From Blastobasis lacticolella (taxonomy: Eukaryota; Arthropoda; Insecta; Lepidoptera; Blastobasidae), in assembly GCA_905147135.1 (NCBI GenBank), contig LR990048.1, forward strand, positions 14,244,563-14,308,562: a stretch of DNA of 64,000 nt, in the 5' to 3' direction. Position 1 is the first letter of the stretch. Every line of letters begins with the position of its first letter. The translations under genes were made by a program, and so were the position numbers. The notes under the pieces are model-generated. The model was given only the letters and a program-made list of their open reading frames with translations. It searched no databases and was not told the DNA's origin. Below are positions 1 to 10,600 of the stretch, piece by piece.

Positions 1-365
1 GCGTAAATCGAAATATAAGTGAAGTTAAATTTGTTGTTGGTGCCATGTTCCTGAATTGATTGTTATTGTATGACTTTGTAGTTAGTTTTCCATATCACAA
101 TGTGTGTTTTAGTAATGTTATTTCCTTCATAATCATAGTTATTCCTATTACTCAACTACAATATAGAGGTTTATTATTATATCAATAGCTTTTAGTTAAT
201 ATAGCTATGTGCCAATAGATCGGGCTTAGTTGTTACAAATGGGATAATGTTAACTATATTTTGTTTAAATAATAGTAAATATTGTGATTTATTTTACAAA
301 GTGCAATAAATATATTTTTACTATAAATTTGTATTGTAGTTATTCTTTGAACCATACTTAGGGAC

Positions 366-861
366 TTTACACAGCGCCATCTAGCCCCAAACTAAGGAAA
401 GCTTGTGCTGGTGCAAGATAACTGGCATACCCATCAAACTCATCATCATCATCATATCAGCCAGAAGACGCCCATTGCTGGGCATAGGCCTCCCCCAGAG
501 ATCTCCACAAAGGCCGGTCCTGTGCCTTCCGCATCCAGCTGGTACCTGCGATCTTTACCAGGTCGTCGGTCCACTTTGTGGGAGGTCTACCCACGCTGCG
601 TGTTCCGGTACGTGGTCGCCACTCGAGAACTACACTGTCCCATCGGCCATCTGTTCTTTGAGCTATATGCCCTGCCCACTGCCATACGACTGACATACTA
701 CATATGATATACTTTCAAAATGGATACTTTTTATACATAGAACACCCAGACCCTTAACAGAAATTAAATTCATCATTACAATTTCTGCCCAGCCGGGAAT
801 TGCAACCCGGTTCTCTTGCGAGGCAGACTGGCATGTTGACCACTGAACCACTCAGGTCGTC
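366..861 (-). repeat. tRNA-derived SINE, family A, copy 1 (interrupted)
   Basis: Read on the minus strand, the head near 861 is GACCTGAGTGGTTCAGTGG, followed by a degraded B-box-like GGTT-GCAATTCCCG stretch. The tail (TCTGGGTGTTCTATG ... GGGGCTAGATGGCGC) matches the copies at 946, 21893 and 40506. The element is split: an RTE fragment at 432-688 separates the body from the last 65 bp. The A/B-box-like head suggests a pol III retroposon; the family name is mine. Confidence 0.75.
432..688 (-). mobile_element. RTE-type LINE 3' end, copy 1
   Basis: Minus-strand translation gives the C-terminal tail of an RTE-like reverse transcriptase: WQWAGHIAQRTDGRW, then GRPPTKWTDDLVKIAG, then W..LGEAYAQQW and a stop. 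It is followed by a (TGATGA)n 3' tail, seen on the plus strand as CATCATCATCAT at 441-455. The copy is 5'-truncated to about 250 bp and lies inside SINE family A copy 1. Only the post-RT tail survives; no catalytic motifs remain. Confidence 0.8.
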
Positions 862-945
862 CGTTGTATGTCTGTTTGCTATGAGAATAGCTGCATGCGA
901 CGGTGCGGCGTCGTCAATAAATGCGCAAACGCACACACACATATT

Positions 946-1096
946 AAAATAAATAAATAAATAATCGTGGACAAATTCACACATCGCCATCTAGCCCCAA
1001 ACTAAGCAAAGCTTGTACTATGGGTGCTAGATAACTGATATACTACATATATACTTTTTTAAATACATACTTATTATACATAGAACACCCAGACCC
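946..1096 (-). repeat. SINE family A, copy 2 (3' part only)
   Basis: The plus strand reads AATAAATAAATAATCGTGG, then the GCCATCTAGCCCCAAACTAA block and the GAACACCCAGACCC block. These are shared with the intact copies at 21893 and 40506. The tRNA-like head is missing, so this is a 5'-truncated copy. Confidence 0.7.
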
Positions 1097-1626
1097 AGAA
1101 AGATATTACGTAGCATGTCAGGCTTTGTTTGCACGCGAAAGAGTTTATTAATAATTGCTAGCTAATTAATTATACAAACTTAGTCTGTGAAGAAAATCGT
1201 GAAAAAGAACGTATCTTTTGCAGGATTAAATACCTAATATAAGGCAGTATAGCGCCACAAACTGAAACGTAAGTGTCTTCATTGTGAAATGCCATTTTGC
1301 ACACCACATTTTCACAAAGCCCTATGCTATAAAACGTTTCATGTTTAAAGTCCCGTGGTTATCAGCGGAACTACAAAAAATTGCTAAGTACATGTAATTG
1401 CTAGAAACAACAGCGCCTAAACTTTTGAAATTGCTAGAAAGTCTTCAGCGGTACTAAATGCTCAAACATATGCAGAGGGAAACCCTGCCGTCTTCTAAGG
1501 CTGTAAGGTCAACTTTATGTCGTTCTCTCAGGCTCAGGTTATCTCCATACAAAGCAGACTTTTGAATTTATAATACCAGGTCCCACCCACATCGACGCTT
1601 GCGTAAAATCCGGTTATTTATAGCTT
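1097..1626. other. No recognisable gene
   Basis: AT-rich sequence with stops in all frames. No family was recognised. Confidence 0.5.
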
Positions 1627-1795
1627 GGCATAGGCCTCCCCCAGAGATCTCCACAAAGGCCGGTCCTGTGCCTTCCGCATCCAGCTGGTACTTGTGATCT
1701 TTACCAGGTCGTCGTTCCACCTTGTGGCAGGTCTAACTACGCTGCGTCTTGCGGTACGTGGTGCCACTCGAGAACATTACTGCCCTATCGGTAAC
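1627..1795 (-). mobile_element. RTE-type LINE 3' end, copy 2a
   Basis: Closely matches the RTE tail at 432-688 (GGCATAGGCCTCCCCCAGAG on the plus strand) but is frameshifted. It lacks the (TGATGA)n terminus. It probably belongs to the same insertion as 2083-2305, with about 290 bp of unrelated or decayed sequence between them. Confidence 0.7.
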
Positions 1796-2082
1796 CATAG
1801 TTCTTCAACCACAAGCTATAAATAAGACAACGCTAAGTCCGAACCGCATATTAAAAAAAATTAAATAAAAATCTCTATATGGCAAGTGCAGGAGAGTGCG
1901 GGAGATAATTTTTTAGCATGATTAATAATATAGACAAACTAAAAGTACAAGTTAAAGCTAATAGTGACCAAATAACCTAATGTTTACAAGAAGGACTGAC
2001 AAGGACAGATTATCCCCAGATTATTACCATATCCACACTTTATAATTCTTACTACTATCAGTCAATACGGACTTATCTGGAC

Positions 2083-2305
2083 CTATTATATGTGCTCTGC
2101 CCACTGCCACTTTAGCCTGGCAATTCCTCGGGCAATCGGTGACCTTGGTTCGCTTGCAGATCTCCTCATTTCTGATCTATCGCGCAACGAGACTTTGAAC
2201 ATAGCCCTTTTTATTACCTTTTGGGTGCCAGTGAGCTTTCTTATAAGTCCCATAGTAAGCAACCGCGTCTCTGTTCCGTAAGTCAGCACTGGCAACACAT
2301 ATTGG
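2083..2305 (-). mobile_element. RTE-type LINE fragment, copy 2b
   Basis: Minus-strand translation reads LPVLTYGTET, then RAMFKVSLRDR, then IARLKWQWAEHI. This is the part of an RTE-like ORF immediately upstream of the tail seen at 1627 and 432 (copy 1 starts at the WQWAGHI block). It abuts a palindromic MITE at 2306. It is pseudogenic, with no YADD motif in the retained part. Confidence 0.7.
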
Positions 2306-2503
2306 TCAGAGGACTGAGTGTAAGTTTCGCTTCGATTTTACTTTACTATCGCGTTTGCGTTTACGTCGAAATTAGTATGAAGAAAAAAACTTCATTTACG
2401 TACCACCAGGCGGCGCTATATATTTTTCATACTAATTTTCATGTAAACGCAAACGCGATATTAAAGTAAAATCGAAGCGAAACTCACACTAGGCCCTCAG
2501 ATC
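2306..2503. mobile_element. Palindromic MITE with long inverted repeats
   Basis: Left arm GAGTGTAAGTTTCGCTTCGA ... CGCGTTTGCGTTTAC (2315-2384) is mirrored by 2421-2490 with only a few mismatches. The outer ends TCAGAGGACTG and CTCAGATC also pair weakly. About 35 bp of loop (CACCAGGCGGCGC) separates the arms. No transposase. No clear target duplication was seen, so the superfamily is unassigned. Confidence 0.75.
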
Positions 2504-4428
2504 TTCGTCTTAAGACACTGCGGTAATTATGAGATGGGCGGGACGAAAATATATGGTCCCGTGCGTGTACCTCTATTCTGTCTCCATGAATGGGGACAAC
2601 GGAGATTTCATAAAATTAATTTGTAAAGCTTCCCGCAGTACCTACCCATCATCACCCTGGCGTCAATCCCAGCGCGTTCGCATGCGCATTGACGTCAAGC
2701 CATTCCTTGTTGGGCAGGGCTTTTTATCTCGTCTCTGATGGCTGGGGTGGCATGGTCAAACATTTGTAGCCCCTGCCTATATAATTTGCCTGCCTGCGCG
2801 AGACGTGGCCATACCATGGAGGCAACTCTTGCAACGTTACAGCTTAACTGCAATGTCTCAGTCGTGAAGGCTACCGCGAATGTGGGCGTTCCTGTCGGAC
2901 GCGGTCTTTGCGGCTACAATTTTAATGCACAGTACTGTAGCGTGTGTGCTCATGCAGGCCTTAGGTAAGGACGGGTTCTAGGACAGGTAGGTGTCGGAGG
3001 CCGTATGTTTGAACGGGCTCTAAGTTAGGTAGGCATTCGGGTTGGCCTGCTGCTCCTATAGGGTAACCGGGGCTCTAGTCGGTTAAGTAGGTTAGAGCAA
3101 GTAGGATATAGGCGTGTAGGTTTAGATAGGTCGGAGCAAGTAGGACGCAAGCTATTAGCTTGCGTCTATGGGCACACATAGCACTGGCTAGGTGGTAATT
3201 CAAATGTGTTCCATTTGAATTAGATCTAAGGTATTATATGTATTTTATATCATTCTTTAAACCAAACTTATCAATATAGTATCAATTAATCCTTTGCATT
3301 TTTACTTAAACTCAATATAGCAAGCAGTGCTACAGTACACACCTTCGTGTTGTCCCCATCTGTCTACATTAACGATGTAGACTGGTATAATTTTTATGCG
3401 CAGTTACTATTTATGTTGTTGCAGTGGTGGGTAAATAATACTAGTATCTATCCTCCTTTATACTGCCTCGATGCTGATATTCTTGTCGGCTAAAAACACT
3501 TTCTCTCCCATCCTGACTGCGACAGCCCTACGCATCTACGTGCGCACTGGTATCTGGTATCTCGGGCTGGAGGTAGCGTAAATAAGTAAAGGACGAGGTG
3601 TGGTGCCGCTTAAAATCAACTCCCACTTCTAATACGGTATCCGGAATAAACCAGCTCTTTGGGTGAGACCCGTTCCATCTGCTGGGCTTGGTTGCTTAAA
3701 AATGAAGAACTGACGCCATAACTGGTTCTTGCTGATATGACCTACATACACCCTTGCAGAACCATTTCTGGCTGTAGGTAAATAATACGTTTTTGGTATT
3801 GTAATATATGGCAACAAAGAAACCTTTTTGGCAGTCCGTTGACCCCATGATGGGAACAGTAGATACAATGAGACAAAAATTGTATCCCCTGCGAACTACT
3901 TTCATGTCTTTTTTTAAATGGACTACTTTTGATTTTATGCTTTTTAGTTTAACGAACCGTACCTATCACACGTTCGACCTTTTAGATTTTTGCAATTCGT
4001 CATTTCGATTATACCTATTGTTTTAAGCCCTTTCATTTGATAGCTCATTAATGTAGTTTTTATTATACTATACAATATTATAGCTACATTAGGGTGGCCA
4101 AATAATGCAATTTTGATTTTATTTTAGTGTTCGCGGCACCAAGACAAATTCTTGTCAAAATCGGTTGATTTCTCTGTTTAACATTAAGGAACAAAGAAAC
4201 TCTATCAAAATTCGCACGTGATTTTGACTTGGCTACCATGGAATGAAATAAACGGTAGCCTACCTCAAAACCTACGGTAAAATATCTAGGCCGCATTGGT
4301 ATTTTCTGGTCGTCCTTGTTCAGTAATTTTTGAAGACCAAGTATCCATTAGTATGAATAAAAATAAGACAAAAATTTGTAACAAAACTTTCATAATTTAC
4401 CTATATTTCTTTACATATTTACATATTC
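2504..4428. other. Unassigned sequence downstream of CANT1
   Basis: A GC-richer block at 2530-3180 has short open frames without recognisable domains, followed by AT-rich sequence. The only structure noted is the hairpin group at 3144-3382. An AATAAA on the minus strand at 4118-4123 is a possible distal CANT1 poly(A) signal. Confidence 0.45.
3144..3382. repeat. Three short perfect hairpins
   Basis: 3144-3166 has an 11-bp stem (GACGCAAGCTA) with a 1-nt loop. 3196-3222 has an 11-bp stem (TAATTCAAATG) with a 5-nt loop. 3362-3382 has an 8-bp stem (GTCTACAT) with a 5-nt loop. Function unknown; see findings. Confidence 0.6.
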
Positions 4429-4434
4429 TTTAAT
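4429..4434 (-). other. Candidate poly(A) signal of CANT1
   Basis: ATTAAA on the minus strand lies about 60 nt after the CANT1 stop codon. A canonical AATAAA lies further on at 4118-4123. Which is used cannot be told from sequence. Confidence 0.35.
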
Positions 4435-4493
4435 TTGTTTAATAAATTTATAAATACATACATAGTTCAATTGGGCTATCACTTTCCCTTACC

Positions 4494-4697
4494 CTATATA
4501 AACTCAAGTCCTTCATATTTGAGGTTTTCTACCAATGTGTCTTCCAATAACACAGTACCGTCAGTTTTAAATGCAGTTATGTACGTAGCAGTCTTGCCTT
4601 CAAACTCTGTGGTCTTCAAAGCTACGATGGCTTCGTCTTGCGATTCCGGAATGAACTTGAACGAAGAGAACCCATGCTTTGGCTGGAGTTTAGTGAT
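4494..4697 (-). CDS. CANT1: CANT1 exon 4 (last)
   Basis: The acceptor is TTCCCCAG at 4698-4705 and the coding part begins ATC. It encodes residues 327-393, from ITKLQPKHGFSSFKFIP to KYEGLEFI, with a TAG stop at 4494-4496. HGFSSFKF and the terminal YEG-EFI are signature CANT1 blocks. It is separated from exon 3 by about 9.2 kb. Confidence 0.92.
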   Translation of the reverse strand: MTKLQPKHGFSSFKFIPESQDEAIVALKTTEFEGKTATYITAFKTDGTVLLEDTLVENLKYEGLEFI

Positions 4698-7600
4698 CTG
4701 GGGAAGAAGAAAGACCGACATAGTAATTTTTTGTTTTCATTTACATTTAATGCATGTAAAAATATGATAAGTCTTTGTAAATACTAGCGTCCCGCTTTAG
4801 CTACGTCTAGGTTCAGACAATATAAACCACTATATCCATATCTTAACGAAAACAGCACGCAACCAGGTTCGTGGCGGCCTTTGTAATAAATGTTTTCTTT
4901 CTTTATTCTTTTTTTAAACAGATATGATGACAACTTATTTACGACAAGACTGTCAAGTTGGAGGGTTGTGAGGTACTACCTATATCCATAGCTCAGGTTC
5001 TGATTTGTTGCGATTGGTCCCTATCCCTATAGGTTAAGATGGCGACGTTCAATTCGAGTTAGGCGGTAAGACCCCAGGTCATAGGCCCAAGTCAACCTCA
5101 CCTGCCCGTGGTCCCCCTGCTGACAGACGGACGAGGGTCTGGCGAATCGGCTTGCCCTAACAGGATATGCGAGTCGGATGGTAATTGTCGCGTACGTAGA
5201 AAGCCAAAACAATGCACAAAGTTGACACTGTTCCGCCAGTATTCCCGAGTGGTGTGCAATTCAATAGAGTTACACAATTTAAGTACCTGGGTCACTGGGT
5301 CTCGGAGGACCTCAGGGGTGACGCCGACATTGAGAGGGAGCGGAGGGCGTTGGCTGTCCGCGGGAATATGTTGGCTCGCAGGTTCGCGCATTGCACGAAA
5401 GATGTAAAGATTACCCTATTTAAGGCTTATTGTCAATCCTTTTATACGTGCAGCCTGTGGGTCTCATATTCTCGGAGGGCATACGACGCTCTCCGCGTAC
5501 ATTATAATAACGTGTTTAGGATGCTGTTGGGGCTTCGGAGGCACTGTAGTGCATCGGGCATTTTTGCGGCAGCAAGGACGGATGGTTTTCACGCTATCAT
5601 GCGAAAAAGGGTTGCGTCAATCCTGCAGCGCGTCCGGGGGAGCCATAATAGCCTCTTAAATATGTGGGCAAACAGACTGGACTGTCCCATGATGCAACAC
5701 TGGCTTAAACTCCATGTTGCATCTGGGACTTAATTTTTATTAATTATTTGACATTTTATGAGAATTTTGAATTAATTTTTTATTATGATATTGTGATGAT
5801 TTTATGAGTTTTATGAATTGAATGTTAATTAATTATGTAATGATTTTAACAATATACAGGGTGTTTCATAATACATGTATAAAGCCGAAAGGGTGTTAAA
5901 GTATAGCTTGCAAAGAGTACACTGGCGACTTCATATTATCCAGACATTGAATTTTAATTTTTATAAAAAATCTTCGTTTTTAAAGAAAAATAACCATATC
6001 GACTACGTTGATGCGCAGCTCTATTTCAAGTTGATGATCCTAGAAGGAGAAGTTCAATAACCGCGTGCGACCCCTATGAAAAAAGCGTGGCGGTAACATC
6101 AAACGGATAGAAGCAATCGACCAAACGCAGCTTGGGCGGATACCGAAGGCCAACGAACAAACGTGCGATTACGAGCCCGAATAGGTTCCCAAAACTCCCA
6201 AAGATCGTTTGCTTGACCACGAAATGCAATTACCTATTGGACCTTAGAAATCCAAATCGGCCGACAACGCTTCGTTGGCGTAAGTTGAGTGTGTACACAC
6301 CATAAAGAAGAGTTTAATAACCTCGCGCCATTCATAACAAAACAAACGAACCTCCTACATCTTGCTACCAGGCGCCGAACTAAATGTTACCTACTTATCT
6401 CCATGAATAAACTCTACCAAATTAACTAGGAACTTACCTACACTAATTATTTTCAATAGGTAGGTATGCTTAAATAGTCGGAGCGTCGTCGGTGGCCTAA
6501 GGTTACGGTATCCGAGTCGTACGCGAGAGGTACCGGGTTCGACACCCGCTGCCGCCACGTACCAGTGACCTTTTCTGACGGAAAACATCGTGATGAAACA
6601 AACCTGCACATTTAGGCGACTGAATGTCTAACCATGATTTTAATCTGGTCAGGTAATCAGGTTCCCCTGGTAGCAGGGTCAGGCAGGATTCAGGACTGTC
6701 AGACGTAATGACCAGAAATGCGAAATCCTGGATCATGGTCAAGGCGGACCCCAGGCCCTCGTGCGCGAGAGCAAAACCAGGTCATTAACACCGAGATGAT
6801 TTCTACTAGGTAGGTACCTAACAGAACAAACCACCCCAGCACAACAAAAGTAAAATAAGAATTAAAATCATAATACTTAGGTACTTATTAACTAAAGGCC
6901 TAAAAACAGTATCTAAGTAGGTTAGGTAGGTAGGAACCTACGTAAATAAAAAACAAAACATGTTAATCAGTCTGGAAGACAGCCGGACCCGCGGTGTGGA
7001 CTGCCGCAGGTACTTAAACTAAATAAAAATAAACATAGTCAGCTACGTACTAAAGTAGATATCTACTACACTAAAACGGGATTCGTTCAATTGACAAAAT
7101 GGCTCTACACAGATAGGTAAGTACTAGGTACCTACTAACACGGTTCGCTCATCTAAGTACCTACGTACCTAGGGAACCACTTATGAATCTAGTTTTGGTG
7201 AAACACATTACAGACAGGTTCCACTAAATACCTACATGTTTTTATGAAAAGATAAAAGCGTTGTCTTTTCTACCTATTTCCCGTCGGAAAAGAACCGAGC
7301 GCGGCGGTTGCGCTTCTAACGTCACTATTAGGTGGTAGGTAGCGTCTCCTAGTCTAGCTAGCACCTAGACCTTTAAAGCATGTAGGTACGTACCTTTTAA
7401 ACGATATTTTATGGAAACAAACAGTGTCAGGTGCCAGCGCAGTTAACCACACTTTCTTGCTTTCTTGTGCGTGGCTCGATGACCGATAGGTAAATACACA
7501 CAGCTACACAACACTACAGCATGCACTGGTTGCTATGCAATACGTAAGTAGGTAGGTAACATGGTCTTTGGCCTACGGCCTTAAGCGTACTTTGCTCCAC

Positions 7601-10600
7601 ATCGTACTATTTAGTACGTTTTTACAAAATGCTGAATTTAGCTGAGGGGGGTAGTCACTTCACCTTTCAAATTCACAATTTCACCAAAAATAATGGGAAG
7701 GAAGGGTTGATTTTGCCACCGGCAACAAAATAACGTCATAAATTGACTAAAAATCATCCCCCCCCCCCAAGATCGATAAAATATAGAAGATAATAAGAAG
7801 AAATCGTAACTTTTTAGCCATTTTCGTACTATTTTAAGAGCCCAGACGTACTTTTTTGGAAACTACTGCTGGTAACACTGGCTTTAGGGATCCGCGTGTT
7901 AGGGGTCGTACTTATTTCGCCTCTTATGTTCTCCTGGTAGATGCACCGTAATGTTGATTGTGTTTATTTAATAAAGTGAGGCTCAAACAAGTCCAACAGT
8001 GGACTAATAATAATCCTTATGATGTCGGTGATGGAATACATTTGCTTACCACTATTTTATCGGGTAATTTGTACAGACAGTAATTACTAAAATTGTGTTT
8101 GGGTCCGTGTTTCACCTAGGTGACCTAGGTTCAGTGGCGTTGCTTGCCTTCCAGGGGCCCCGTATCAATAGCTGTCTGGGGCCCCATAGTTAGTACCCCC
8201 AACTACAAGGGATCATCATCATCATCATCACAGCCCATAACAGTCCACTACAGGACTTTGGGCCTCTCCCGCAAAAGGGGAGGTTATTGCCATAATCTCC
8301 ACGCTTGGCAGGCGGGTTGGAGATCGCAGTGTTGCAAACATAACAATGAAAAACGCTGCTGCCCATTTTCCAGTTTATGGAGACTAGATATTTTGCCTTT
8401 AAACGTTATTCGCCTTGTACGACACCCACGAGTGTAAGGGGTTGGTGCTATTCTACTCTACCGGTTACCACACGGCTACAAGGGATGCTAATGAGTAACT
8501 TAAATCCAAGCCATTCGCGTGTTAAGGCGGTACGATTTTCATACAATTTTTATGTAACGTTTTTGTGCAATTGGCTATTAGAAAATATGTTCAATTGTGC
8601 GCGAAATAGATTTCTACATGTTAATAATGTAAAACAAAACAATGAAAAAGAAAAATAATTAAATCACAAAACAACGCTATCAAGCGGCGATTTGTGCTTT
8701 TTTCGATTTATCTGCTTTTGAAAAGAAAACCACTTTGCGCACCATTGAATACATTTACTAAGAGTAGAAATCATAATACAATCACTAAACACTCAAACAA
8801 ATGAAAGAATATCGAGAGAAATTTAGTATGGGCGTTGAATCACCTTAATAGTAAGAATAACATATGTATGAAAGAAAGTTCCACACCGCGTCTGTCTGCC
8901 TGTTCGCGATAAATTCAAAAACTACTGAACGGATTTTCATGCGGTTTTCACCAATTGACAAAGTGGAATTACTTTGTCTATTGAGGAAGATTTAGGTGTA
9001 TAATTTGTTAATGTTTTATGTTGGTAGTTTGTATGACAAGAATCTCCTTAAAGGCCGGGGTGGACATCGGAATTTTTGTAAATTGGCCCTTGACTTTGGT
9101 ATATTAAAACCTTGCATGATAAATATAAAAATGTCATAATTTGTTGAATAAGCGAGCGTAGCGAGCTCGATAGTTTCACAAACTACCCCTTCAGAATACT
9201 TGCGCGAATAACATAAAATCAGTAAATGGACGATACGACATACGACGACATACGATGTAGACATTTCTGACATCTGGTTTATAATAAAATTAACTTCGCA
9301 AACAATTAATTAATGAGCGTGCGAGCTCTATTTCTGACATTTTGGCTATAAAGTTTTCACGATTAACTTAAAAACAGTCATATTCGAAAATCGTGTGGGC
9401 CAAAACGATTTTATTATGAGCCAGGTCCATCTGACCCGTTGAGCAATGAACAGTGTAAGGAGTTTTTTTAAATCTTATGATCTCACCGATAGTGCTGAAT
9501 ATGTTGTACATGAGATCAAGATTTTTCTCATTTTTGCTATAGGTGCATTTTTACACAATTTCAATGAAGTAATGAGTGAGTGCGCGTGAGGGGCTCTAAG
9601 TTGTTGTTTTTTATTAAAAATGTTGATTATCTCTAAGCGAAAGGGGAACGAAAACGGATTGTATCACTTGATTTCATTTGCATCTTTGGCGGAGGGGGCC
9701 CCGACCCTGGTCTGAAAATCACTAAAGAATTTTTTTTTTCCGGGAAATAGTGTTTAACTGAAATTGAGGATAACAGTACGTATTTTTGCTTACAAACGAT
9801 TTGGGATCCCGTATCATTGATACGGCTGATACGGCGGTTGTTGCGCCCCTGCCTAGGTTCCCAACTGGGTGAAGCATGGGATATTTACAGGTATAGCCCC
9901 GTCAACTAAGATTCATTTAGTTAATTTTTGTTGATGAGAAATATTCGTGAAATCGTACGGATTTTAACATAACAGTCCTCTGAGAGTTTAAGCCTTCCCC
10001 ACATTAGTGGAGGGTTCTGTCTTAAACTCCACTCTCTACTGTCTTTGTTTTATTTATGTTTCATTCATTACACTAAGGTATTTTATTTGTTTTATTTAAT
10101 ACAAAAATATGTGTGTGTAGTTACTGAAAAATCTCATAGCAGATAGGTACGATTACCTTTGCGACACTGAAACATGACTGACAGGCATGACATGAGAAAG
10201 CAAACTTATAAAGACAAATATGCTACATTAATTAGAGTTTGCTACATTAATATGCCACAGTAATTTGAATTAGACTACTTTGCTATTAGTTAGGTGGTGG
10301 TGCACTTTCGAAAAAACTATAAAGGACCTATTAAATTAAAATTACAATATTTTTTTGTACAGAACCCTCAAACCAAAAAATACAAAATGGCTAATTTAGA
10401 TCTCCTTAATATCATTGCGCCTAGTACTATGAACTTGAGTGACCTTTTACAACTGATTTCTAGAGATGCGGTCTTTCGTTTTCAAAATGTCGATTATCGA
10501 CATTGAAAAGGTGAAAGTTCGATAGTCATTTTCTCGCTTACTATTCCACGCACGAAAAAAATAATTGTACCTATCGTTTTAATACGTTTAGCACTCCATC

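Noticed and set aside
2960..3140. GGTTAGG/TAGGTTAG-like words as insect telomeric repeat
   Set aside because: Irregular and interspersed; not tandem TTAGG.
10294..10506. 70-codon frame near the right end of the TIR element as transposase remnant
   Set aside because: No transposase motif, helix-turn-helix or acidic triad could be seen; composition looks like random AT-rich sequence.
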